A stretch of DNA of 64,000 bases. It comes from Flavobacterium akiainvivens. Lineage in GTDB: Bacteria > Bacteroidota > Bacteroidia > Flavobacteriales > Flavobacteriaceae. Below, one piece after another: positions 26,840-35,907 of the stretch. Below the pieces are notes generated by a model, which was given only the letters and a program-made list of their open reading frames with translations, did not search any database and was not told the DNA's origin. The stretch's first letter is position 1. Each line of letters begins with the position of its first letter. The stretch is from NCBI RefSeq assembly GCF_001278115.1, contig NZ_LIYD01000005.1:3189717-3253716 (forward strand), written 5' to 3'. The translations under genes were made by a program, and so were the position numbers.

Positions 26840-29542
26840 TTGAAAACCAGTACCTGTAAATATTTTCTTCTTATTGGTGCGGCAGGTTTAATATTGGCCT
26901 GCTCTACTAAAAAAGATACATTTATTAACCGCAACTTCCATGCGGTTAATACCGAATATAATGTGCTCTACAACGGTAACTTAGCGCTTACTGCGGGCAT
27001 TGAAGACCTTAAAACCTCTTATGTAGACAATTATTGGGATGTGCTTAGTGTAGAGCGTATGCAGCCCACCCTGGAGCAGCAGCAGCCTACAGATAAGCCC
27101 AATGCCAATTTTCAGCGTGCTGAAGAAAAGGCGGTTAAGGCCATACAAAAGCACTCTATGAATATAGGCAACAGCGAGCGCAACCCACAAATGGATGAGG
27201 CGCACCTGTTGCTGGGCAAAGCCCGTTATTATGACAACCGCTACATACCGGCGCTTGAGGCCCTTAACTACATACTGCTTAAATACCCAAACAGCAGCCA
27301 GATAGACGAGGCAAAGGTGTGGCGCGAAAAAGTAAACATCCGTATAGATAACGACGGTGTAGCCATAAAAAACCTCAATAAGCTTATTAAGGAAAAGGGC
27401 GAGGCCATGGAGCCGCAAATTTTTAGCGATGCCAATGCCATGCTGGCCCAGGCGTATATTAAGGAAGAAAAAATAGACAGCGCCGCCTACCTGCTTAAAA
27501 AAGCGGTTATTTATACAAAAGACAAAGAAAAAAAGGCACGCTACCGCTTTATTGTGGGCCAGCTGCATGAAAAATTGAAAGAGCCTGACAGCGCTTTTGC
27601 TTATTTTCAGAAGGTAATAGATATGAAGCGCCAGTCTCCGCGCATTTACATAATACAGGCACACGCCCGCCAGGCCGCCCAGTTTGACTATAAAAAAGGC
27701 GATACCCTTGCCTTTATGGAAAAATACCGCAAGCTGCTTAAGGATCGCGAAAACCGCCCCTACCTGGACTGGCTAAACTATCAGGTGGCTGTGTTTTATG
27801 ATAAGCAGGATCTTGACAGTACTGCCGTGGTGTATTACAACAAATCGCTTCGCGCCAAGCCAAAAGACCGCTACCTTAACGCTACAAACTACCGCAGCAT
27901 AGGCGAAATTAACTTTGAAAATGCACAGTATGTAGCCGCAGGCAAGTATTATGACAGTACCCTGGTGCACCTTGACGACCGCACCCGCGAGTATAAAGCC
28001 ATCAAGAAAAAACGCGATAACCTGGCCGACGTTATTAAGTATGAAGCCATAGCCCAGGTTAACGACAGTATACTGCACATAACATCGCTTAACGAGCAGG
28101 GCAGGCTGGCTTATTATGAAGACTATATTAAAAAACTAAAGGTACAGGACGAACTTAAGCGCAAGCGTGCTGAGGCCGAAGCCCAAAAGCAGGCTAATAT
28201 AGCGGCTAACCAAAACAACGTAATGGGGGGTAATGATGCCCTGGGCCTGGAAGGAGGCCTTAAAGGTGGCTTGCAAACCACCGGGGCAATGCCAGCTGTT
28301 AAGTCTAATATGCCAGGAGCGCGCGGCGTTACACAGCCGGGTAGCAGTACTACCACAACCACCGGTACCGATGCCGGCGCAGGGGGTGGGGTAAGCAACT
28401 TCCAGTTTTATAACACATCTGCCGTTGCCTATGGGCAAATGGAGTTTAAAAAGCGCTGGGGTGGCAGGGCGCTGGTAGACAACTGGCGCTGGTCTTCAGA
28501 GCTGCGTGGTGCGGCACAGGATAATGACGATGCCATTGCCGATGCCGACAGCCTGGGCAATTCTAAAGACGAAGTGCTGGACCCAAGGTACGACCCTAAT
28601 TTTTACATAACACAATTGCCTACAGAGCAGGTAATTTTAGACAGCCTTGCAAAAGAACGCAACTTTGCCTACTACCAGCTGGGTATTATATATAAGGAGA
28701 AGTTTAAAGAATACAGGCGATCTGTAGATAAGCTGGAAAGGCTGCTGGTAAACAACCCTGAGGAGCGCCTTATACTGCCTGCAAAGTATAACCTGTACAA
28801 GGTATATGAAATTCTTGGCGATGCCGCCAATGCAGAGAAATATAAAAACCAGGTGCTTAATGAGTACCCTGACAGCCGCTATGCCCAGATGATTCGCAAC
28901 CCGCAAAGCGAAGACATTTATAAAGGCAGCCCCGAGGCCGTATATGCCGGTGTGTACAAAATGTATGAAGACGGCAAAATACGTGAGGCCGCTGCCCAGA
29001 CAGACGTATATATAGATACCTATACCGGCGAGGAAATCAACTCTAAGTTTGAACTGCTAAAGGCACAGCTTACCGGCAGGCTCCAGGGTATTGAAGAATA
29101 TAAAAAGCAGCTTAACTATGTGGCGCTAACCTACCCTAACAGTGAGGAAGGCAAGCGTGCCGAAGAGTGGCTTAAAACACAAATACCGCTGCTGGAAAAA
29201 ATAAACTTTGGCCAGGAAGCCCTTAGCTACAAGCTGGTGTTTAAATTTGCACCCGGCGACCCGCGCATAGCCCCGCTTACCGCAAAACTTGAAAAGTTTA
29301 TTAAAGAAGGGGTAAACAATTACATAAAACTTACTACCGATATTTATACCACAAACGAAGACTTTATTGTGGTGCACGGCTTTATTAGCAAGCTGGCTGC
29401 CGAAGACGCCGCCACCGTGCTTACCGATTATAAGGAGTATAAAATAGGCGAAACGCCAACCATAATCTCTACCGAAGATTACAAGGTGGTTATGATAAGG
29501 AAAAACTTTAACCAGTATTTATCAACCTATAAAATAGAATAA
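26840..29542 (+). CDS. sprE: SprE/PorW-type TPR lipoprotein of the type IX secretion system
   Basis: A 900-residue lipoprotein matching SprE (PorW), which is required for type IX secretion and gliding motility in Flavobacterium. The signal peptide ends in the lipobox LILAC with the lipidated Cys at position 21. Many tetratricopeptide-like helices follow (about residues 100-390 and 590-760), separated by a low-complexity Gly/Thr-rich linker (about 450-510). The start codon is TTG; no ATG lies near the signal peptide. It is followed 3 bp later by a bactofilin gene and then the ATP synthase genes, an arrangement I recall from other flavobacteria. Confidence 0.85.
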   Translation: MKTSTCKYFLLIGAAGLILACSTKKDTFINRNFHAVNTEYNVLYNGNLALTAGIEDLKTSYVDNYWDVLSVERMQPTLEQQQPTDKPNANFQRAEEKAVKAIQKHSMNIGNSERNPQMDEAHLLLGKARYYDNRYIPALEALNYILLKYPNSSQIDEAKVWREKVNIRIDNDGVAIKNLNKLIKEKGEAMEPQIFSDANAMLAQAYIKEEKIDSAAYLLKKAVIYTKDKEKKARYRFIVGQLHEKLKEPDSAFAYFQKVIDMKRQSPRIYIIQAHARQAAQFDYKKGDTLAFMEKYRKLLKDRENRPYLDWLNYQVAVFYDKQDLDSTAVVYYNKSLRAKPKDRYLNATNYRSIGEINFENAQYVAAGKYYDSTLVHLDDRTREYKAIKKKRDNLADVIKYEAIAQVNDSILHITSLNEQGRLAYYEDYIKKLKVQDELKRKRAEAEAQKQANIAANQNNVMGGNDALGLEGGLKGGLQTTGAMPAVKSNMPGARGVTQPGSSTTTTTGTDAGAGGGVSNFQFYNTSAVAYGQMEFKKRWGGRALVDNWRWSSELRGAAQDNDDAIADADSLGNSKDEVLDPRYDPNFYITQLPTEQVILDSLAKERNFAYYQLGIIYKEKFKEYRRSVDKLERLLVNNPEERLILPAKYNLYKVYEILGDAANAEKYKNQVLNEYPDSRYAQMIRNPQSEDIYKGSPEAVYAGVYKMYEDGKIREAAAQTDVYIDTYTGEEINSKFELLKAQLTGRLQGIEEYKKQLNYVALTYPNSEEGKRAEEWLKTQIPLLEKINFGQEALSYKLVFKFAPGDPRIAPLTAKLEKFIKEGVNNYIKLTTDIYTTNEDFIVVHGFISKLAAEDAATVLTDYKEYKIGETPTIISTEDYKVVMIRKNFNQYLSTYKIE

Positions 29543-29545
29543 CGC

Positions 29546-29947
29546 GTGTTTGAAAAATCGCAAAAAGTAATAAACGACCCGTTTGCCCGCACAAACCGTA
29601 TTGTAGACGGCACCACTATAACCGGCGATATTGTATCGCAGGCAGATTTTAGGTTAGACGGCAAGCTGGTGGGCAACTTTACATCGGCCGGAAAAATAGT
29701 AATAGGCCCCACAGGCAGTGTTACCGGAGATATTAAATGCCTTAATGCCGATATAGAGGGCAGCTACAGTGGCCGCATAGAGGTAGAAGAGCTGCTGACT
29801 GTTAAGGCCAAGGCAAGCATTACCGGCGAGGTAATAACAGGCAAGCTGGCTGTAGAGCCGGGTGCCGAGTTTACCGCTGCCTGCACCATGAAAAATAACG
29901 TTAAGCCCATTGCACCCGTAAATGAACAGCAACAAGCCGCAGGATAA
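29546..29947 (+). CDS. Bactofilin family cytoskeletal protein
   Basis: A 133-residue polymer-forming protein. Its right-handed beta-helix core appears as regularly spaced Gly/Val repeats (TTITGDIVSQADFRLDGKLVGNF, IVIGPTGSVTGDIKC, SGRIEVEELLTVKAKASITGEV). The N-terminal tail is short, and the C-terminal tail is Gln/Ala-rich. The start is GTG. It probably forms membrane-associated filaments. It lies 3 bp after sprE, and its 3' end overlaps the atpZ-like gene by 26 bp, so all three are probably co-expressed. Confidence 0.9.
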   Translation: MFEKSQKVINDPFARTNRIVDGTTITGDIVSQADFRLDGKLVGNFTSAGKIVIGPTGSVTGDIKCLNADIEGSYSGRIEVEELLTVKAKASITGEVITGKLAVEPGAEFTAACTMKNNVKPIAPVNEQQQAAG

Positions 29948-30155
29948 CGATAAAAGAAAGCCCAACAAGTGGCTGGCGCTTATTAATATCCCGTTCCAGA
30001 TGGGTATAATAATCGTGGGGTTTTCGTGGCTGGGCGGCTGGCTCGACGAAAAATACCCTAACGAAAACAGGCTGTACTTCATTATTTTTACCATGCTGGG
30101 TGTGGGCATAGCGCTTTACAATGTAATACGGCAGGTAAACCAACTCAATAAATAA
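29922..30155 (+). CDS. AtpZ/AtpI family ATP synthase accessory protein
   Basis: A 77-residue protein with a polar N-terminus and two transmembrane helices (about residues 20-41 and 52-68). The motif GWLDEKYPNENRLYFIIFTMLGVGIALY between and within them is typical of AtpZ/AtpI-like F-ATPase accessory proteins, implicated in c-ring assembly or Mg uptake. The ATG lies inside the bactofilin gene (26-bp overlap), and the next gene follows after 4 bp. Confidence 0.85.
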   Translation: MNSNKPQDNDKRKPNKWLALINIPFQMGIIIVGFSWLGGWLDEKYPNENRLYFIIFTMLGVGIALYNVIRQVNQLNK

Positions 30156-30159
30156 TATA

Positions 30160-30555
30160 ATGCACAAAGACTTTTTGGCCGGTGCCCTTAAGGCAGGCCT
30201 TGTGGCGGGGCTTTTTTTAATTGTTAATTTACTGTTATACCATTTCACGGCGCTTGGAGCGCATTATGCCGGTTTTGTATATTCGCTTCCGGTACTTTAT
30301 GTGCTGTATTATGGCTTTAGCCTTATCATACTTTTTTCGCTACAGATGGTTCAAAAAAACAGCGCCTCACAAATAGGGTATGTTTTTCTTGGTTTAACCA
30401 CCCTAAAAGCGGTCGGCGCTTATTTTGTTGCCAGGCCCATTATATCGAAAACGATTGATGCATCTGCCGAGAAAATCAACTTTTTTCTCGTTTTCGTGCT
30501 TTTTTTGTTAATTGAGGTCTATTTTACGGCTAAGCTCTTAAACAAAAAACAGTAA
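30160..30555 (+). CDS. DUF6168-like membrane protein (AtpI position)
   Basis: A 131-residue protein with four transmembrane helices, beginning MHKDFLAGALKAGLVAGLF. It occupies the AtpI position between the AtpZ-like gene and atpB, and flavobacterial equivalents carry the DUF6168 label as far as I recall. A role in c-ring assembly is plausible by position only. A separate promoter follows it at 30602-30630. Confidence 0.6.
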   Translation: MHKDFLAGALKAGLVAGLFLIVNLLLYHFTALGAHYAGFVYSLPVLYVLYYGFSLIILFSLQMVQKNSASQIGYVFLGLTTLKAVGAYFVARPIISKTIDASAEKINFFLVFVLFLLIEVYFTAKLLNKKQ

Positions 30556-30601
30556 AACGTTAATGCCCCTGATTATTTTTGAAAAAAGTCCATATACACT
30601 C

Positions 30602-30630
30602 TTGATATATTAATTTAAACTGTACCTTTG
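30602..30630 (+). promoter_or_regulatory. Promoter of the atpB-atpG operon
   Basis: TTG at 30602-30604 and TACCTTTG at 30623-30630, separated by 18 bp. This is a full match to the Bacteroidota -33/-7 layout, 40 bp upstream of the atpB ATG. Confidence 0.75.
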
Positions 30631-30670
30631 CGCAAAATTTTAGGACTGTAAAATTAAGATATCTAACAAG

Positions 30671-31894
30671 ATGGTGTTTTTCGGACAATCACTTAAGAAC
30701 TCAATTGCAGCCATGCTGCTGGTTCTTCCCCTTATTTCTAATGCAAACCCCAACCACGATGCTGTGCACCAGCATGATAATGGCCATGCACCTGCATTAG
30801 AAACGCACGGTGAGCTGCACGACACTGCCGAAGCAGCAAGCCCGAAAGCAAAAATTAACGAGCACATAAGCCACCACTTACAGGATGCGCACGAGTTTGT
30901 ATTCTTTTCAGATGAAGAGTCAGGCGAGCACTATGGTTTCTCTTTGCCGGTAATCCTTGTAGATAACGGCCTTAAAGTGTTTTCTGCTTCTGAATTTAAC
31001 CACGGCGAAACCGTTGCTAATGTAGACGGTAACTACTACAAGCTGTTTCACGGTAAAATTTATAAGACTGATGCTGCCGGTACACTTACCCTTGATGAGC
31101 ATCACCACCCAACAAACGAAAAACCGCTTGACATTTCGATTACTAAAAACGTAGTATCGTTATTGCTTACATCGCTAATAATATTCTTATTGTTTACAAG
31201 CCTGGCTAAAGGTTATAAAAAGAAAGGCGCTAACAGCCTGCCTACCGGTTTTAACCGTGTGCTTGAGCCGCTTGTACTATATGTAAGGGACGAAATTGCA
31301 AGGCCAAACATTGGCGAGGCAAAATACAAAAAGTTTATGCCTTACCTGCTTACGGTATTTTTCCTTATCTGGATACTGAACCTTTTGGGCCTTACGCCGC
31401 TGGGTATTAACGTAACCGGTAACATTGCCGTTACAGTATGTCTTGCATTGTTTACATTCTTCATTACCCAATTTAGTGCCAATAAAGAATACTGGGGCCA
31501 CATTTTCTGGATGCCGGGCGTGCCTGTGCCAATGAAAATTGTACTTGCTCCAATAGAGGTGCTGGGTATGTTTACAAAACCGTTCTCACTGCTAATCCGT
31601 CTTTTTGCAAACATCACGGCGGGCCACACAGTAGTAATGGGCCTTATAGCACTTATATATGTAGCTAAGCAGCAATTAACAACAGGTGGTGCCATTGGTA
31701 CATCGCTTGCGCTAACGCTGTTCATCTCAATAATAGAATTACTGGTAGCATTCCTGCAGGCGTTTATCTTTACCATGCTTTCGTCACTATTTATAGGTAT
31801 GGCGGTTCAGGAGCATGAGCACCATCATGACCATGACCACGCGCACGGCCATGACGACCACAGTGTAGAAGACCCTGAAATCCCGGTAATCTAA
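30671..31894 (+). CDS. atpB: F0F1 ATP synthase subunit a
   Basis: The 407-residue a subunit forms the proton half-channels beside the c-ring. It has an N-terminal signal-like hydrophobic segment and a His-rich periplasmic extension (to about residue 155) that make it much longer than the E. coli subunit. Five or six transmembrane helices follow, with FSLLIRLFANITAGHTVV carrying the essential Arg. The C-terminal tail is strikingly His/Asp-rich (after residue 375), which could bind metal. It has its own promoter and is followed by atpE after 39 bp. Confidence 0.95.
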   Translation: MVFFGQSLKNSIAAMLLVLPLISNANPNHDAVHQHDNGHAPALETHGELHDTAEAASPKAKINEHISHHLQDAHEFVFFSDEESGEHYGFSLPVILVDNGLKVFSASEFNHGETVANVDGNYYKLFHGKIYKTDAAGTLTLDEHHHPTNEKPLDISITKNVVSLLLTSLIIFLLFTSLAKGYKKKGANSLPTGFNRVLEPLVLYVRDEIARPNIGEAKYKKFMPYLLTVFFLIWILNLLGLTPLGINVTGNIAVTVCLALFTFFITQFSANKEYWGHIFWMPGVPVPMKIVLAPIEVLGMFTKPFSLLIRLFANITAGHTVVMGLIALIYVAKQQLTTGGAIGTSLALTLFISIIELLVAFLQAFIFTMLSSLFIGMAVQEHEHHHDHDHAHGHDDHSVEDPEIPVI

Positions 31895-31933
31895 TTTTTA
31901 AACAAGAACAATTAATTTAATTATTTATATATC

Positions 31934-32128
31934 ATGACAATTCCAAATTTAGTAGGTGCTGGTCTTATCGTTATCGGTGCTGGTGTTGGTTTAGGTAAAA
32001 TTGGTGGATCTGCAATGGACGCTATTGCCCGTCAGCCAGAAGCAGCCGGTAAAATCCAAACTGCGATGATCATCATCGGTGCACTTCTTGAAGGTCTTGC
32101 ATTCGGTGCCCTAATCCTGGGTGCTTAA
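31934..32128 (+). CDS. atpE: F0F1 ATP synthase subunit c
   Basis: A 64-residue hairpin subunit of the c-ring. Two transmembrane helices flank the RQP loop (residues 33-35), and the ion-binding carboxylate is Glu53 in IGALLEGLAFGALI. Residues that coordinate sodium in Na-type rings (Gln in helix 1, Thr/Ser after the Glu) are absent, so proton coupling is inferred. A stable hairpin follows the gene and may favour higher expression of this high-copy subunit. Confidence 0.96.
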   Translation: MTIPNLVGAGLIVIGAGVGLGKIGGSAMDAIARQPEAAGKIQTAMIIIGALLEGLAFGALILGA

Positions 32129-32142
32129 TTTACAAAAGCAAT

Positions 32143-32165
32143 ACCTGCAACGGTTGGTTGCAGGT
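32143..32165 (+). promoter_or_regulatory. Intercistronic hairpin between atpE and atpF
   Basis: A perfect 9-bp stem (32143-32151 with 32157-32165) with a 5-nt loop, followed by a broken T-rich stretch. It lies in the 91-bp gap after atpE. It could be a partial terminator or a 3'-end stabiliser that raises subunit c relative to downstream subunits. Confidence 0.55.
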
Positions 32166-32219
32166 GTTGTTTTACTATTGTTTTAAAAAATTAAACTAAT
32201 TTAAGATACACCTAACATA

Positions 32220-32720
32220 ATGGATAAGTTAATAAATGATTTTTCGTATGGTTTGTTCTTCTGGCAGGCTATTATCCTTGTAATACTTATTTTACTACTG
32301 GCTAAATTTGCATGGAAGCCTATTCTTGCCTCTCTTGATGCAAGGGAGCAGGGTATTGCCGATGCTATTGCCGCTGCCGAAAACGCACGCAAAGAAATGG
32401 CTGCACTACAGGCAGATAACCAGCGTATCCTGGCTGAGGCACGTGCCGAAAGGGATGCCATGATGAAAGAAGCCCGCGAAATTAAAGAAAAACTGATTGC
32501 TGATGCTACTGCTACTGCACAGGCTGAAGGCGATAAGATTATAGCCCAGGCTAAAGCTACTATTATTAGCGAAAAGAACGCTGCCATGGCTGAGCTTAAA
32601 GGCCAGGTTAGTGCGCTATCGGTAGAAATTGCCGAGAAGCTTCTAAAATCAGAACTTTCTAACAAGGAGGCGCAAAACAACCTTGTTGAGAAAATGCTTG
32701 ACGATGTTAAACTAAACTAA
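32220..32720 (+). CDS. atpF: F0F1 ATP synthase subunit b
   Basis: The 166-residue peripheral stalk subunit. One N-terminal transmembrane helix (about residues 12-29) is followed by a long, charged coiled coil with the ARKEMAALQADNQRILAEARAE pattern and a C-terminal delta-contact region. Length is normal. It lies after the 91-bp hairpin-containing gap, and atpH begins 10 bp downstream. Confidence 0.95.
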   Translation: MDKLINDFSYGLFFWQAIILVILILLLAKFAWKPILASLDAREQGIADAIAAAENARKEMAALQADNQRILAEARAERDAMMKEAREIKEKLIADATATAQAEGDKIIAQAKATIISEKNAAMAELKGQVSALSVEIAEKLLKSELSNKEAQNNLVEKMLDDVKLN

Positions 32721-32730
32721 TACAACCGGT

Positions 32731-33258
32731 ATGAGCAAAGCAGCAAAACGATATGCTAAGGCAATACTGGAAACGGCACAGGGCGCAGGCACTGCCGCAC
32801 AGGTTGCCGAAGACATGGCCCTTATAACCGAAACCGTTAACGGACACAAAGAGCTACAAAACTTTATTAGCAGCCCCGAAGTGAAGGCCGATAAAAAAGA
32901 GGTAGCCCTTAAAGAAATTTTTGCAAGCACACAGCCCCTTACACAGGGCCTTTTCCACCTGCTGCACGAAAACCAGCGTTTTGATATACTGCCTGCCATT
33001 GCGGCTCAGTACAAAGCGCAGTATGATGTGGCAAACGGCATAGAGGTGGCAACGGTTACAACCGCTGTGCCTATAGATGCAGAGCTTGAAGCTAAGGTGC
33101 TTGCCAAGGTAAAAGAGTTTTCGGACAAAAAAATTACCCTTAAAAACATTGTAGACCCGGCCATCATTGGCGGATTTATACTAAGGGTGGGCGATAAGCA
33201 GTACAACGCCTCTGTGGCAAACAGGCTGCTGGCGCTTAAACGTGAATTGAGCAATTAA
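32731..33258 (+). CDS. atpH: F0F1 ATP synthase subunit delta
   Basis: A 175-residue OSCP/delta subunit linking F1 to the b stalk. It shows the N-terminal helical domain with KRYAKAILETAQG and the C-terminal signature KNIVDPAIIGGFILRVGDKQYNASV. It is co-directional between atpF (10 bp) and atpA (56 bp). Confidence 0.95.
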   Translation: MSKAAKRYAKAILETAQGAGTAAQVAEDMALITETVNGHKELQNFISSPEVKADKKEVALKEIFASTQPLTQGLFHLLHENQRFDILPAIAAQYKAQYDVANGIEVATVTTAVPIDAELEAKVLAKVKEFSDKKITLKNIVDPAIIGGFILRVGDKQYNASVANRLLALKRELSN

Positions 33259-33314
33259 GATTATCCCCTAAACGGGAGCAACATAAAACAAGATAATTAA
33301 ATCTAATTATACAC

Positions 33315-34889
33315 ATGGCAGAAATTAAAGCTGCTGAAATTTCAGCAATATTAAAGAAACAATTGTCCGGTTTTGAATCGGGTGCTACTCTTGAAGAGGT
33401 AGGAACCGTTCTTCAGGTAGGTGACGGTATTGCCCGTGCTTACGGACTTAGCAACGCGCAGTATGGCGAGCTTGTAGAGTTTGAAAACGGGTTAGAAGGT
33501 ATTGTACTAAACCTTGAAGAAGACAATGTGGGTATAGTATTGCTTGGCTCTTCTGTAGGTATTAAAGAAGGTTCTACCGTAAAAAGGCAAAACCGCATTG
33601 CATCGCTTAAAGTGGGCGAAGGCATTGTAGGCCGTGTGGTAGATACACTTGGTAACCCTATAGACGGTAAAGGCCCTATTGAAGGTACCCTTTATGAAAT
33701 GCCACTTGAGCGTAAGGCTCCGGGTGTTATTTTCCGTCAGCCGGTAACTGAGCCGCTACAAACAGGTATTAAGGCGGTAGATGCCATGATACCGGTAGGC
33801 CGTGGCCAGCGTGAGCTTGTTATTGGCGACCGTCAAACCGGTAAAACTACCGTGTGTATTGACACCATCCTTAACCAGAAAGAATTTTATGATGCCGGCA
33901 AACCGGTATACTGTATATATGTAGCGGTAGGCCAAAAGGCTTCTACTGTTGCAGGTATAGCCAAGACCCTTGAAGAAAAAGGCGCTCTTGCTTATACTAC
34001 AATTGTTGCCGCTAACGCGTCAGACCCTGCTCCTATGCAGGTATATGCCCCAATGGCAGGTGCTGCAATTGGCGAGTACTTCCGTGATACGGGCCGTCCT
34101 GCGCTTATCATTTATGATGACCTTTCTAAGCAGGCTGTTGCTTACCGTGAAGTATCGCTACTTCTTCGCCGTCCACCGGGACGTGAGGCTTACCCTGGTG
34201 ACGTATTCTACCTTCACTCAAGGCTTCTTGAGCGTGCTGCTAAGGTTATTGCCGATGACAGCATTGCTAAAGACATGAACGACCTTCCGGAGTCGCTTAA
34301 GCCAATTGTTAAAGGTGGTGGTTCACTTACTGCACTTCCTATTATTGAAACCCAGGCGGGAGACGTTTCTGCGTATATCCCAACTAACGTAATTTCAATT
34401 ACTGACGGACAGATATTCTTGGAGTCTGACCTGTTTAACTCTGGTGTGCGCCCTGCAATTAACGTAGGTATCTCGGTATCGCGTGTAGGTGGTAACGCCC
34501 AGATCAAATCAATGAAAAAAGTAGCCGGTACACTTAAGCTTGACCAGGCTCAGTACCGCGAGCTTGAAGCTTTCGCTAAGTTTGGTTCAGACCTTGATGC
34601 TGCTACCCTTAACGTAATCGAGAAAGGTAAGCGTAACGTAGAAATACTTAAGCAATCAGTTAACGACCCTTATACTGTAGAAGACCAGGTGGCTATTATT
34701 TATGCCGGTTCTAAAAACCTGCTTAAAAACGTGCCGGTTAACAAGGTAAAAGAGTTTGAAAAAGACTTTATTGCTTACCTTAACGCTACACACAGGAGCA
34801 CCCTTGATGCGCTTAAGGCCGGTAAATTTACAGATGAGATTACCGACGTGCTTGAAAAAGCCGCTGCTGAAATTTCAGCTAAGTACTAA
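33315..34889 (+). CDS. atpA: F0F1 ATP synthase subunit alpha
   Basis: The 524-residue non-catalytic nucleotide-binding subunit of F1. It has the P-loop GDRQTGKT (about residue 171), [30 protein letters not shown], the arginine-finger region near [10 protein letters not shown], and a normal C-terminal helical domain. The ATG is preceded by an A/T-rich leader. The 73-bp gap to atpG has no gene. Confidence 0.97.
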   Translation: MAEIKAAEISAILKKQLSGFESGATLEEVGTVLQVGDGIARAYGLSNAQYGELVEFENGLEGIVLNLEEDNVGIVLLGSSVGIKEGSTVKRQNRIASLKVGEGIVGRVVDTLGNPIDGKGPIEGTLYEMPLERKAPGVIFRQPVTEPLQTGIKAVDAMIPVGRGQRELVIGDRQTGKTTVCIDTILNQKEFYDAGKPVYCIYVAVGQKASTVAGIAKTLEEKGALAYTTIVAANASDPAPMQVYAPMAGAAIGEYFRDTGRPALIIYDDLSKQAVAYREVSLLLRRPPGREAYPGDVFYLHSRLLERAAKVIADDSIAKDMNDLPESLKPIVKGGGSLTALPIIETQAGDVSAYIPTNVISITDGQIFLESDLFNSGVRPAINVGISVSRVGGNAQIKSMKKVAGTLKLDQAQYRELEAFAKFGSDLDAATLNVIEKGKRNVEILKQSVNDPYTVEDQVAIIYAGSKNLLKNVPVNKVKEFEKDFIAYLNATHRSTLDALKAGKFTDEITDVLEKAAAEISAKY

Positions 34890-34962
34890 TGATTTAATTT
34901 AGCAATTGATCAATGTAGCAATAGTGTTACATTGGTCAATTGATACATTTTCAAATTATAAA

Positions 34963-35826
34963 ATGGCAAACTTAAAGGAAATACGTAACAGGATCGCTTC
35001 CGTTTCATCGACCATGCAAATTACAAGCGCGATGAAAATGGTTTCGGCTGCCAAGCTTAAAAAGGCCCAGGACGCTATTACAGCAATGAGGCCTTACAGC
35101 AACAAGCTAACCGAGCTATTGCAAAACCTTAGCGCTACGCTTGAGGGTGATACAGGAGGTGCATTTGCCGAGCAGCGCCCGGTAAACAAGGTCCTTATTG
35201 TAGCCATAACCTCTAACAGGGGCTTGTGCGGTGCATTTAATGCCAACGTTATAAAGCAAATCAAAAACCTTGAGGCCGCTTATGCAGGCAAGCAGGTAGA
35301 TGTTTTGGCCATTGGTAAAAAAGGCGATGATGCCCTTAAGCGCACCTGCAACATTATAGCAAACGAAAGTGCGCTGTATGACAGGCTTACGTTTGAAAAC
35401 GTGGCAGAAGTAGCACAAAACCTTATGGATAAATTTGTGGCCGGCGAATATGACAAGATAGAGCTGGTGTACAACCACTTTAAAAATGCCGCTACGCAAC
35501 AGGTGCTTACAGAGCAGTTCCTTCCGCTTGTGCCTAAAGATAATACTGCCGATAGCAACGCTGCGGTAGACTATATCTTTGAGCCGTCAAAAGAAGAAAT
35601 TATCCTTAGCCTTATACCGCTGTCGCTTAAAACACAGCTTTACAAGGCCATACGCGATTCTTTTGCCAGCGAGCACGGCGCCCGTATGACGGCTATGCAC
35701 AAAGCTACCGACAACGCCACCGCCATGCGCAACCAGCTGAAGCTAACATACAACAAGGCCCGCCAGGCTGCCATTACCGGCGAAATCCTTGAAATTGTAG
35801 GTGGAGCCGAAGCCCTAAACGGTTAA
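34963..35826 (+). CDS. atpG: F0F1 ATP synthase subunit gamma
   Basis: The 287-residue central shaft subunit. It opens MANLKEIRNRIASVSSTMQITSAMKMVSA, with the family middle segment ITSNRGLCGAFNANVIK and the C-terminal AMHKATDNATAMRNQLKLTYNKARQAAIT. The ATG at 34963 was chosen over an earlier in-frame ATG at 34906 because family proteins begin here. It is the last gene of the operon and is followed by a strong terminator. The beta and epsilon genes (atpD, atpC) are not adjacent. Confidence 0.96.
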   Translation: MANLKEIRNRIASVSSTMQITSAMKMVSAAKLKKAQDAITAMRPYSNKLTELLQNLSATLEGDTGGAFAEQRPVNKVLIVAITSNRGLCGAFNANVIKQIKNLEAAYAGKQVDVLAIGKKGDDALKRTCNIIANESALYDRLTFENVAEVAQNLMDKFVAGEYDKIELVYNHFKNAATQQVLTEQFLPLVPKDNTADSNAAVDYIFEPSKEEIILSLIPLSLKTQLYKAIRDSFASEHGARMTAMHKATDNATAMRNQLKLTYNKARQAAITGEILEIVGGAEALNG

Positions 35827-35848
35827 TAACAAACAAACATAGTGAGAG

Positions 35849-35876
35849 AGCCTTCCGGAAACGGAGGGCTTTTTTT
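35849..35876 (+). terminator. Terminator of the ATP synthase operon
   Basis: A 9-bp stem (35849-35857 with 35862-35870) with a GAAA tetraloop and seven Ts, 23 bp after the atpG stop codon. Confidence 0.9.
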
Positions 35877-35907
35877 GTTTAATATTGTATTATTGAACAT
35901 CCTCATT

